A stretch of DNA of 64,000 nt from Leptolyngbya sp. 'hensonii' (GTDB lineage Bacteria > Cyanobacteriota > Cyanobacteriia > GCF-001939115). The position numbers were made by a program, and so were the translations under genes. The DNA lies in assembly GCF_001939115.1 (NCBI RefSeq), contig NZ_MQTZ01000048.1, forward strand, positions 62,138-126,137, given 5' to 3'. Below are positions 57,146 to 64,000 of the stretch, piece by piece. The notes under the pieces are model-generated. The model had not been told where the DNA came from, searched no databases, and was given only the letters and a program-made list of their open reading frames with translations. The first letter of the stretch is position 1. Each line of letters begins with the position of its first letter.

Positions 57146-57312
57146 CTGTTATTACAAAAATATAACTCTGTTTAATACCAGTAATTCTTGGTATGAGAAA
57201 AATTCTCACTTGGATTTTTAAACTCAACAGCTTTGAGGAACTGAAACCTGCAATCTGCTGTTTAGAAAATCTAATAAGGGCAAACGGCCCTGTATGAACA
57301 AGATAGTAATAC

Positions 57313-57471
57313 TTATTGATTTTGCTGCTGTTGATAGTCCTGATATGCCTTCGTGAGTAAATAGGCAGTCAGGCTAGAGAGCGATCGCCGCTCCTTCTTT
57401 GCCCAAGCAGCTAAACCTTCTTTTACTTCAGGCTCTATATATACCGTCACGGGTTCTAGTTGTGTCGTCAT
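57313..57471 (-). CDS. Ribbon-helix-helix (CopG-like) regulator
   Basis: Small protein of 52 aa from the ATG at 57471. Beta strand PVTVYIEPEV and helices EGLAAWAKKE and LSSLTAYLLTKAYQDYQQQ are typical of an RHH DNA-binding fold. A perfect 9-bp inverted repeat lies right before the start (57476-57504), which suggests autoregulation. The in-frame start at 57501 is rejected because it would sit inside that repeat. Could be an antitoxin, but no toxin partner was recognised. Confidence 0.8.
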   Translation of the reverse strand: MTTQLEPVTVYIEPEVKEGLAAWAKKERRSLSSLTAYLLTKAYQDYQQQQNQ

Positions 57472-57475
57472 GCTT

Positions 57476-57504
57476 GATGTGCTGTCTCCTACTGCCAGCA
57501 CATC
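57476..57504. promoter_or_regulatory. Inverted-repeat operator of RHH gene
   Basis: Perfect arms GATGTGCTG (57476-57484) and CAGCACATC (57496-57504) with an 11-base spacer, four bases upstream of the RHH start. Probable autoregulatory site; binding is inferred. Confidence 0.6.
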
Positions 57505-57690
57505 TTATGCCACTGCTATCCCCAGCAGGGTAATGTGTTTCGCTGCTTATAACTGTGTTTAGCTGTAGAGTGCTGCACTTATGTTATGATGTTGGGGAGC
57601 TAAAGCAAAGGACATACAATAGAGGCACAAATCCTCGGCGTGCTCCTGAGCACGGCTCGGTATTCGTCTACCCCAGTTCTTAAGCAGCGC

Positions 57691-58161
57691 ATGAAACTGA
57701 AGGAACTCAAGCAAAAGGTTTTCGAGGAATGGCAAGATTACTGCTGGTTTAAGCAGGTCGTTTGCCAACCGGAAACGTTTAAGCCTGAGATTAGAGAGCG
57801 TTTTGGCGATATGCGTCGGAAAGTCACATGGGAAAAGGCCCTTTGCCATTTCAAGGCACTCAATGCCCAGATTGGACTCCTCGATGCTCACACGCTCATT
57901 CTCTACACCTTCAATTTCACGCCTGACCGCTGGGATTATGAATATCGCCATCAAATTCTGGAAGAGTTTCTCACTCTCCCAGATGGGCTTGAGCTGATCA
58001 AGCTTGGCTTAGAGCAACTGTTTTCCCGCGACTTCACATCTGAAGAGAGAGGACAAGCCGATGGGTTTTATCAATTGGTTGAGGAATCAACCGGAAGAGA
58101 ATTCGGAAAGCTCCCAGTTGAGTCTATTAGAAGAATCGAAGCCAGTCCGATCTCGCGTTGA
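57691..58161 (+). CDS. Unknown island protein A
   Basis: Protein of 156 aa from the ATG at 57691; the frame is open upstream to 57640. No named family found. Cytosolic, with an acidic helical region (LKELKQKVFEEWQDYCWF) followed by PETFKPEIRERFGDMRRKVTWEKAL and a C-terminal GREFGKLPVESIRRIE stretch. It overlaps the next gene by 101 bases in another frame. Confidence 0.7.
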   Translation: MKLKELKQKVFEEWQDYCWFKQVVCQPETFKPEIRERFGDMRRKVTWEKALCHFKALNAQIGLLDAHTLILYTFNFTPDRWDYEYRHQILEEFLTLPDGLELIKLGLEQLFSRDFTSEERGQADGFYQLVEESTGREFGKLPVESIRRIEASPISR

Positions 58162-58492
58162 CGGGGCAACGGTTCGGAAGGATTTCACAAGAACGATTCA
58201 GGATAAGGGTGGGGACAGTCGTACCCAAGCCCATGCTACTGAAAGGATGACTCGCAGACTGTTCGGATGTGGTACCGATGAACTCTACGAGGAAACCGAG
58301 GGGAGACGAGGCGATCGCACCACGCTGCCGCAGGATGCTCAATCTGCCTATATCGTCGGTGAAACTGCCGCGACCCATCGCCTGAAAGCAACCGATATCG
58401 ATGGCAATAAACGTGAACGGCATCAGCAGATCATCGATACCGTAGAGGATGCCTCAGAACAGGTCAAAGGAATTTTCCCCTGGAACTGGTGA
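58061..58492 (+). CDS. Unknown island protein B
   Basis: Protein of 143 aa overlapping the previous gene by 101 bases. Start supported by an AGAGAGGA site (58046-58053) at good spacing. The C-terminal half (RRLFGCGTDELYEETEGRRGDR, AYIVGETAATHRLK, DGNKRERHQQIIDTVEDASEQV) looks globular and well conserved in style with proteins on cyanobacterial mobile DNA. Function unknown. Confidence 0.65.
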   Translation: MGFINWLRNQPEENSESSQLSLLEESKPVRSRVDGATVRKDFTRTIQDKGGDSRTQAHATERMTRRLFGCGTDELYEETEGRRGDRTTLPQDAQSAYIVGETAATHRLKATDIDGNKRERHQQIIDTVEDASEQVKGIFPWNW

Positions 58493-58577
58493 GTGAAGAA
58501 TCTGTCTCACGTTCCCGGCAATTAGGTTTGGGTGCATTTGCCTGATCACCAAATTTTCTCTCAATAAGGAGTTACGT

Positions 58578-58781
58578 ATGACGACCCAAAATAGTCTGAA
58601 AGTGCTTGTTCGTCCCTGTGATAGCGGTATGTGTCCAGCGCTTTATACCGATGAGGCTGGTCGAGTATTCGTACAAGGAAGCAAACTGAATCCAACACAA
58701 CATGCAGGTCTTATGGTGCCCGATCATGAGGCAGTAGTTGAAATTTCTCCTGAGCTGATTACGTTTCTGAAGTCACAGTAG
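58578..58781 (+). CDS. Small unknown protein with Cys pair
   Basis: Protein of 67 aa with a clear ribosome site AAGGAG (58566-58571) and start at 58578. The motif VRPCDSGMCPALYTDE has two Cys with a CxxxxC layout, then VFVQGSKLNP and PDHEAVVEISPELITFL. Similar short proteins occur in actinobacteria; function unknown. Confidence 0.75.
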   Translation: MTTQNSLKVLVRPCDSGMCPALYTDEAGRVFVQGSKLNPTQHAGLMVPDHEAVVEISPELITFLKSQ

Positions 58782-58845
58782 TCAGCCACCTACATCTAAT
58801 TTATCTTGCTCCCGGCTTCTCTTCTAGGGGTCGGGAATTTTTGTA

Positions 58846-59373
58846 TTAGGTGGCTCCATCCTCACGCCAGAGCAACTCCGTATCGACAAACCGACGAAAC
58901 TCCTCTGAGTGGGCTAACCGAACCTTCTGCCAGTGCGATCGCACCGTCTCATAGGAGAAGACATCCTGGGCATCCCGCTTAAAACCCTCAAAGTGGCTGG
59001 AGCAGATGATGCCATTCCTAAAGTTGAGAAAGCCAATCATCACCTGATTGACGAGAAATGAGCTAACCTTCTTAAGCTCCCATTCGGCTGGGTTCAGCCC
59101 GTTAGCTTTCGCAAATCTCTCCAGCAAGGGTGGATTGTTAAGAATCTGAAAAAAGAGGTCACGGTGAGCATCCACAATGCTTCGCTGAGCCTCGCTATAT
59201 CCGCTTGCCATTTGGTGCTGAACCTGTCCTAGCAAAAGCAGTACTGTTTGCCGTGTAGAAATCCAAAGCAGGATGTTGGCTATCGTCGTGACAAACGTTA
59301 GTCCCATCATCAAAAGTGCTGTCAGATCAGCAATGCTTAAACCCAAGATAGTCGTAGCTTCTCCGCTCTCCAT
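58846..59373 (-). CDS. Single-pass membrane protein, unknown
   Basis: Protein of 175 aa with one strong hydrophobic segment near residues 13-40 (LSIADLTALLMMGLTFVTTI) followed by a soluble helical region with an AHRDLFFQILNNPPLLERFAK motif and a FKRDAQDVF region. No family recognised. Only gene of its strand in this part of the island until the membrane protein at 60980. Confidence 0.7.
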   Translation of the reverse strand: MESGEATTILGLSIADLTALLMMGLTFVTTIANILLWISTRQTVLLLLGQVQHQMASGYSEAQRSIVDAHRDLFFQILNNPPLLERFAKANGLNPAEWELKKVSSFLVNQVMIGFLNFRNGIICSSHFEGFKRDAQDVFSYETVRSHWQKVRLAHSEEFRRFVDTELLWREDGAT

Positions 59374-59533
59374 CGCTCCTCCACTAAATTCCTCGCTTCC
59401 GCTGGATGCTAGGGATTCTGGGCTACATGGTCAAACATTTTCCTGAAGGCAGAGTACTCTTTTTGATTGAAGTTTCGATTCTCCTTTGATAACCCACTCC
59501 TGAAGTTATAGGTTGACCCAGGAGGTCAGGTTC

Positions 59534-60043
59534 ATGTTTCACATTTATTTTGGTGGGTTTGATTTTGTGATGTACGCGATCGCAGCCCTGATTGCGATCT
59601 GCCTAGCAGATGTGATCTGTAACGAAATGGAGGAGCAAGAGCAGTTCGGAAAAGAGTCTAAAGAGGTTATTACAACTCAGTCAGCACATTTATCAGGTTC
59701 ACAAGAAGGGGTAGCAAAAGACTCACCGCTTATTCTGGATATCCAAATTTACGAGCTTCATGGACAACTTGTTGTGAGGAGGGACGATATTTCGATTGCA
59801 GTTCCAGGTAATATCAAGACGTTCTCCCTGCGTGGGAATCGGGTCATCCGGCTTTCAGATCTTCAAAACGTTTACGGGACAGTAGCGATTGAGGCTGGTC
59901 AGGTGATCTCTAAGTGGGAGCAGTGGAACCAACAGAGGAAGGCAAAGCCTAAAAGACAGCACCGAAAGCCGATACAGGAAGTAGCATCACTCAACGGCAA
60001 TGGAGGTGCTGGGCATGGAACCCTTTCAGCTTTCTCTGTTTGA
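59534..60043 (+). CDS. Membrane-anchored unknown island protein
   Basis: Protein of 169 aa. Start at the ATG (59534) after an AGGAGGT site (59520-59526); a longer TTG start would place that site inside the gene. N-terminal hydrophobic segment about residues 5-25, followed by an acidic linker and a beta-rich middle (LDIQIYELHGQLVVRRDDISIAVPGNIKTFSLRG), then a basic tail. Function unknown. Confidence 0.7.
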   Translation: MFHIYFGGFDFVMYAIAALIAICLADVICNEMEEQEQFGKESKEVITTQSAHLSGSQEGVAKDSPLILDIQIYELHGQLVVRRDDISIAVPGNIKTFSLRGNRVIRLSDLQNVYGTVAIEAGQVISKWEQWNQQRKAKPKRQHRKPIQEVASLNGNGGAGHGTLSAFSV

Positions 60044-60293
60044 CCCATCCTTTCTGGTCGAGGAAGAGGGTGATATCGAAGCTCGCGCTGAACAGTTGGC
60101 TGATTGGGTAATTCAGGAGATGGAAAAGGAGGGATTGGATCGCGCTGCCCAGCAGCAGTTTCTTATGCGCTTGCAGATCAGGACGTTGGTAGACCAGTAC
60201 TTAGCAAAGATTCCGCCACAGCATCGCTGGCAGTTTGTGGTTCGGCTTATTAGTGCCATCCAAGCACTCGAACAGTGCCCAGAAGGTTGTTAA
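60015..60293 (+). CDS. Small unknown acidic protein
   Basis: Protein of 92 aa from the ATG at 60015, preceded by GGAGGT (60003-60008). It overlaps the upstream gene by 29 bases. Helical, with EARAEQLADWVIQEMEKEG and a C-terminal LISAIQALEQCPEGC ending with two Cys. No family recognised. Confidence 0.65.
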   Translation: MEPFQLSLFDPSFLVEEEGDIEARAEQLADWVIQEMEKEGLDRAAQQQFLMRLQIRTLVDQYLAKIPPQHRWQFVVRLISAIQALEQCPEGC

Positions 60294-60308
60294 GAAACTT
60301 CATAATGT

Positions 60309-60338
60309 GGGGAATGGCGATCGCTTCAGCCATTCCCC
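60309..60338. terminator. Strong hairpin after gene at 60015
   Basis: Perfect 10-bp arms GGGGAATGGC (60309-60318) and GCCATTCCCC (60329-60338) around a 10-base loop that includes GATCGC. No T-run follows at once (TTTTTT comes 16 bases later). Probable terminator. Confidence 0.6.
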
Positions 60339-60534
60339 AATCATCATCAGTCATTTTTTCCTTGAACCTGGAAACCAGAACAGTTACGCTCACCTCTGCT
60401 GTGTGGTCTGGGTAGAAGGCAGCTAATTCGGGTCAGAAGACCATGCTGGGCAAAGCTTTGTGGTTTAGCCATAGGGTTGTATCGGCATGGCCTGTGATTG
60501 CAGGAACTCTCTGTTGTTTTGAGGGCACTGCCTT

Positions 60535-60909
60535 ATGACTCAATCACCACAGCCACTTACAGAAGCTGATCTCGCTCAGTTCACGGGAACGAGCACCTAT
60601 TATCAGCACTCGCTAAGGGTTCAGTATACGGATGGGGTTCGATACTTGGCAGAACGTGCGGGAGCTTATTGGCTCATCGACGCGATCGCCTCATGGCAGA
60701 TCGATCCACGGGTACATCGAGATCCTATGCTTCAGCAGATTCAGTTCTGGAAGCTTGTCGTCAATGACGATCGGTCAGCACTCCTGGTTTGTGAACGAGA
60801 TGAAGGGGATGTTGCAGTTTCGCAAGAAATTCCCTTCACTGACTTTCCGCTTAAGCAAGTAAGATTGTACTTCCAAAATGGAGTAGCGCTACTACCGTCC
60901 GAATACTGA
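60535..60909 (+). CDS. DUF6876 family protein
   Basis: Protein of 124 aa matching DUF6876: ADLAQFTGTSTYYQHS, DGVRYLAERAGAYWLIDAIASWQ, and FPLKQVRLYFQNGVALLPSEY. The family is common on plasmids and phages and has no known activity. Its presence fits a mobile region. Confidence 0.85.
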   Translation: MTQSPQPLTEADLAQFTGTSTYYQHSLRVQYTDGVRYLAERAGAYWLIDAIASWQIDPRVHRDPMLQQIQFWKLVVNDDRSALLVCERDEGDVAVSQEIPFTDFPLKQVRLYFQNGVALLPSEY

Positions 60910-60979
60910 GGATGATGTTTGATCACAGCCATGCAGGATAGGGGAGTATAGGTTCCTTTGCCCTGCATGATTTGCTGAT

Positions 60980-62302
60980 TTATGGCACCCATACAGATGT
61001 GCGAACTAGGCAAAAAGAATCTCCACAAGCACGGAGAGTAACTGTCCATTTTCTAGCAGCTACTCCGTCAAAATGAATGGGAAGAGTTGCTTCCCCTTTC
61101 TGAACAAGTCTATTGACAGCCTGGTTCCATTTGAGGGATTCATGATGTCTTTGGAACTTTGGCAATGCATTTAGTACTGCAAGTGCTAAGCAGATAATAG
61201 CAGGAATACGCAAAACATTACTTTTCTGATGCGATATTTGGACAAGAATCCAACTGAGCAAAATAAATGGATAAAAAAAGTATCGAGGGCCTGCAAGATA
61301 GGGATGAATACTAGAAACAGATACCCGAAAGGCAACAAGTCCAATGTTCAAAAACAAGAGAAAGCTAAGAGATATTAGAGGATTTTCAAAAGCTATTTCT
61401 TTCTTTTTAGCTATGAGTAAGATTGCCGAAGCAATAATAGTAACGATGACGAAGCCAAAATACAGATTAGCCTCATCATTACCAAAAGAGTAAAACGAGT
61501 AATAGCCAAATAACTTCGAGATGATTTTGTCCAAGTGGTCAATTGAAATTTTATTCAAATTCATTAAGCTGGCAGATTGATCGCTAGATTGCAGATTCCT
61601 AGAATAAATATAGATTTGAATACCTGCTATCAAAAGAGCTTGTAGAGTAAACAATGCTTCAAACAGCCTCTTGCTAATCAAAGATTTTACAAGCAATACA
61701 GTAGACACAGGAACAATCGCAGGGGATGAGAGTCCACAAAACCAAAGAGTAATCGTCCTTAATATTTTTTGAGATTTGGAATCGTCAGGATTCCAGAATG
61801 GTAGTAGAAAGAGTGCAAGACCAGCAAACCAAAAAGTATATGACGGTAATACAAAGCACTCCACATCAGTTGGAATAAACAGAGCAAAAATGACTAGAAG
61901 AACCTGCCCCTTCAAAGATATTGGTGAAAGGGCTATAAGCGACATCACCAATCCAGAAAACAGTGTTGAGAATACCGTGCTTACAATCGGATAATAGTGC
62001 AGTCCTACCAACCAAAGCGATATGCCAGAAATTAATTTTGGAATAACGGTAAGATATCCACCTACTGGGGGAACTGGCTCCAGAAGAGATCTAAAGCTAT
62101 CTTCTAAAAAAGACGGCAAGTAATAAATTCCATCTTCCACCCAAACTTGGGGATCTAGGAATTGATCTGATCTTCTCAAAAAGAATACAAGGATTGTCAG
62201 GCAACAAATCAGAAGAACTTTAGGTCTGGTACTGGTACTATCCCAAAAACATCTCAACTTCTCAGAAAATTTTCTCGCATAGATTAGCGGCTCATACTTC
62301 AT
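60980..62302 (-). CDS. Polytopic membrane protein, GT-C-like
   Basis: Protein of 440 aa with about eleven hydrophobic segments and an early DPQVWVEDGIYYLPSF loop with Asp and Glu, as in GT-C-type glycosyltransferases of phages and islands. The base composition is much more AT-rich than the rest of the window (long A/T runs throughout), a sign of transfer. The exact family is not recognised; a role in surface glycan change is a guess. On the minus strand, converging on the DUF6876 gene. Confidence 0.7.
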   Translation of the reverse strand: MKYEPLIYARKFSEKLRCFWDSTSTRPKVLLICCLTILVFFLRRSDQFLDPQVWVEDGIYYLPSFLEDSFRSLLEPVPPVGGYLTVIPKLISGISLWLVGLHYYPIVSTVFSTLFSGLVMSLIALSPISLKGQVLLVIFALFIPTDVECFVLPSYTFWFAGLALFLLPFWNPDDSKSQKILRTITLWFCGLSSPAIVPVSTVLLVKSLISKRLFEALFTLQALLIAGIQIYIYSRNLQSSDQSASLMNLNKISIDHLDKIISKLFGYYSFYSFGNDEANLYFGFVIVTIIASAILLIAKKKEIAFENPLISLSFLLFLNIGLVAFRVSVSSIHPYLAGPRYFFYPFILLSWILVQISHQKSNVLRIPAIICLALAVLNALPKFQRHHESLKWNQAVNRLVQKGEATLPIHFDGVAARKWTVTLRACGDSFCLVRTSVWVP

Positions 62303-62416
62303 ATTTTTGATTTCAAAAAGTCTTATTCCTGCTATTCAAATCAGAAAAGTGATGATTAATGCTTGATTTTTATAAGCTCTAAAAAGCATAGATATTATCA
62401 CCTCTAACCAAAATTT

Positions 62417-63400
62417 CTATAGTCGTATCCTCTCTATTTCATCCAAGCTAATCGTATCCTCCCTTCGGTCATACAGCGCCGTAGTTTTGCTATTTTCATG
62501 CGCTGCAATTTTCTGAGCGTTGTCCCTGCTGCCGCCATTCCTCAGGTAATTCGTGATTCCTGAAGCTCGGAAAGTGTGATTGCAGGCATCAGTGTTGACT
62601 CCCGCTGCCAGTGCTCGTCGTTTAATCATTGCCCAGGCTTCCTGTCGCTGAAGTCCCCGCTCAGTAAGCTTTCGTGTTTTCCCAATCGTTGTGCGGAAGA
62701 GGGGAGTACCTTTCTCATTCCAGAGATCAGCTTCATCTATATATTGGTCGAGGTATTCTTCAGCTTTGTGGTGGGTTGGCACCTCATGGTACTTACCGCC
62801 TTTCTCATGAAGTCGAAGCCAATATCGTTTGCCCTTTTGAAAGTAATCTTCTACCTGCATCCCCAACACGGCACCGATCCGGGCAAAGCTAAAAAACATG
62901 GTAGCGATCAGTGCCCGATCGCGTAGCCCAACGATGTGGGATACATCGATGGAGTCGAGTAGCTCCCGCATTTCCTCATCGGTGAGCACTGGCGTTTTGC
63001 CTTTCTTGATTCGGTACTTTGGCCCCCGTACTTCCGCCGCTGGACTTTCCTTGAGAATCCCACCTGTCACCATCCATCTGAACATGATGCGAATTGCTGC
63101 GAGATGTTGGTTGATCGTTGGGGCTGATCCAGGATGACGTTCAACATATGCTGCGATCGCAAGTGAGTTAATGTCAGAGAACTCTAAGCCGTATTCGTTA
63201 CACCAATCAAGGAACTGCTTGATAGCACGAGCATAAGCTTCTCTGGTGTTTTGATTGCGGATACTAACAATGAAAAACTCTATAAAACGGCGAGCAGTTT
63301 CTTGCCCAGCATTTGTAATTAGAACTGGTAATGAAAGACCTGAGCCTTGAGTAGGTGAAGGTGTGGTTAAACCTTTTTGTGATATTCCAATAAGGCTCAT
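62417..63400 (-). CDS. Tyrosine recombinase (XerC/D-like)
   Basis: Recombinase of 327 aa. SAM-like N-terminal domain (30-130: FIEFFIVSIRNQNTREAYARAIKQFLDWC) and a catalytic domain (145-325) with the Arg in FFSFARIGAVLGM, HTFRASG for box II (His-x-x-Arg), His in IAAHENSKTTALYDRR and the nucleophile Tyr in that motif. The start ATG at 63400 is preferred to an in-frame TTG at 63409. A second recombinase in the same island may serve integration, excision or a nested element. Confidence 0.9.
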   Translation of the reverse strand: MSLIGISQKGLTTPSPTQGSGLSLPVLITNAGQETARRFIEFFIVSIRNQNTREAYARAIKQFLDWCNEYGLEFSDINSLAIAAYVERHPGSAPTINQHLAAIRIMFRWMVTGGILKESPAAEVRGPKYRIKKGKTPVLTDEEMRELLDSIDVSHIVGLRDRALIATMFFSFARIGAVLGMQVEDYFQKGKRYWLRLHEKGGKYHEVPTHHKAEEYLDQYIDEADLWNEKGTPLFRTTIGKTRKLTERGLQRQEAWAMIKRRALAAGVNTDACNHTFRASGITNYLRNGGSRDNAQKIAAHENSKTTALYDRREDTISLDEIERIRL

Positions 63401-63641
63401 GACATACAAAGAAACGCCGAAATCGGCTTAGTTTTTTGCTTCTGCACTATATGACATAAAGAGGAGTTATGTAAGATAAAAACTCAGAAGATAGTGGATT
63501 TATTTAGGCTTTTTTAATTGGTTGAGGTGTTTCCCTCATTAAGGATTTGACTGATTGCTGTGGTTAGCTTGCACTCACCACGACCATTGATATAGTCGTC
63601 GCTATCTCTCAAATTCTGTTTAGCAGCGCCAGGGAAAATGC

Positions 63642-63962
63642 ATGATTACGACACCCGATATTAGTTCCGAAAAAATCAAGCTCACAAAAATGAGCAAGTT
63701 GGCATTGAGTTTTCCGTCTCTGCAAAATGCTCCAGGAGTGTCCCCCTGGGATCAGCACAAGCTTGATGCATGGGCAACGACTGCCATCTCCCACGGGGAA
63801 CGCTGTACTGCTCAATTTGTGCTTGCCGTATGGGGGCACACCACGATGAAGAACTGTCCTTGGAAATGTGGACCATTTGATTTCATTGAAGCTTTTTCGG
63901 TGTGGGATGATACCCATCGAAACGCTTTTCAGGCATGGCTTGGAGATCCGTGGTGGCCTTAA
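63642..63962 (+). CDS. Small unknown protein with Trp-rich C-terminus
   Basis: Protein of 106 aa. It ends in GPFDFIEAFSVWDDTHRNAFQAWLGDPWWP, part of a domain also met in other cyanobacterial small proteins (a Phe-Asp-Phe-x-Glu-Ala then Trp-Asp pattern). The N-terminus is polar. Function unknown. It is the last complete gene in the window. Confidence 0.6.
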   Translation: MITTPDISSEKIKLTKMSKLALSFPSLQNAPGVSPWDQHKLDAWATTAISHGERCTAQFVLAVWGHTTMKNCPWKCGPFDFIEAFSVWDDTHRNAFQAWLGDPWWP

Positions 63963-64000
63963 TTCCCGCACTCCATTTCAAGGACACTACCTGATAAGTA

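Larger units (their letters stand above)
55656..64000. mobile_element. Genomic island next to tRNA-Phe (right end not in window)
   Basis: From the tRNA to the right edge the genes are small, often overlapping, mostly of unknown family, and generally more AT-rich than the rest. A tyrosine integrase begins just after the tRNA and a second recombinase lies at 62417-63400. No repeat of the tRNA 3' end was found up to 64000, so the right limit is outside or differs. Island status is inferred from these features. Confidence 0.7.

Noticed and set aside
63609-63971. Minus-strand frame at the right end
   Set aside because: Opposite to the better-supported plus-strand gene at 63642; no motif seen.

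Overview
This 64 kb window comes from a filamentous cyanobacterium, probably of the non-heterocystous Leptolyngbya/Oscillatoria kind. Evidence seen: many HIP1-type GCGATCGC octamers, an H-NOX protein very like that of Nostoc, a transaldolase with a C-terminal EF-hand pair, a cyanobacterial gap1-type GAPDH, DUF760, DUF4230, HisZ, pentapeptide and TPR proteins, and a fraC-fraD pair for septal cell-cell junctions. The genus is inference.

Layout of the core part (1-55.6 kb). 1-4.3 kb is a nitric-oxide/cyclic-di-GMP signalling cluster: a GAF-PAS-GGDEF-EAL protein (cut by the left edge), an H-NOX sensor and an HNOBA histidine kinase. 5.3-8.0 kb holds a cytosolic ComEC-like metallo-beta-lactamase protein followed by a DUF2278 plus lamin-tail protein, which may be a little-described two-gene system. 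8-16.8 kb carries two ABC-2 permeases, a SanA/YdcF protein, a large TPR-like secreted protein, DUF4870, an SGNH hydrolase, a sulfurtransferase and a REC-histidine kinase. 17-22.7 kb is a carbon cluster (gap1, D-lactate dehydrogenase, EF-hand transaldolase, pgi). 22.8-33.5 kb holds a DPM-like glycosyltransferase fused to GtrA, a metal ABC transporter under a Fur/Zur-like box, DUF760, an HtrA protease, a LysM-M23 endopeptidase, an inositol-monophosphatase-family enzyme, a J-domain/TPR protein overlapping hisZ, a 7Fe-type ferredoxin and an orphan Clp-N domain protein.

33.5-55.5 kb holds a dipeptide-type ABC transporter, a class III nucleotide cyclase with three copies of an unnamed helical repeat, a pentapeptide-repeat protein, a DMT exporter, a Liv-type amino-acid ABC transporter lacking its binding protein, an RlpA-like protein, purM, a CheY-like regulator, a DUF4230-TPR-small membrane protein operon, a thioesterase, a tandem universal stress protein, fraC-fraD divergent from a tandem CobO-like P-loop protein, and a PPC-domain protein.

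The last part (from about 55.66 kb to the right edge) looks like a genomic island next to tRNA-Phe(GAA). It has a tyrosine integrase preceded by 11-bp tandem repeats, a ribbon-helix-helix regulator with its own inverted-repeat operator, small overlapping unknown genes, a DUF6876 protein, an AT-rich polytopic membrane protein, a second tyrosine recombinase and a last small unknown gene. No second copy of the tRNA 3' end was found in the window, so the far boundary lies outside or uses another site.

Repeats: one short non-coding element with 18-bp terminal inverted repeats and a 9-bp target duplication (26343-26482) is a clear MITE; two further inverted-repeat elements (7981-8068 and 29192-29335) share end sequences. 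No CRISPR array or rRNA was seen.
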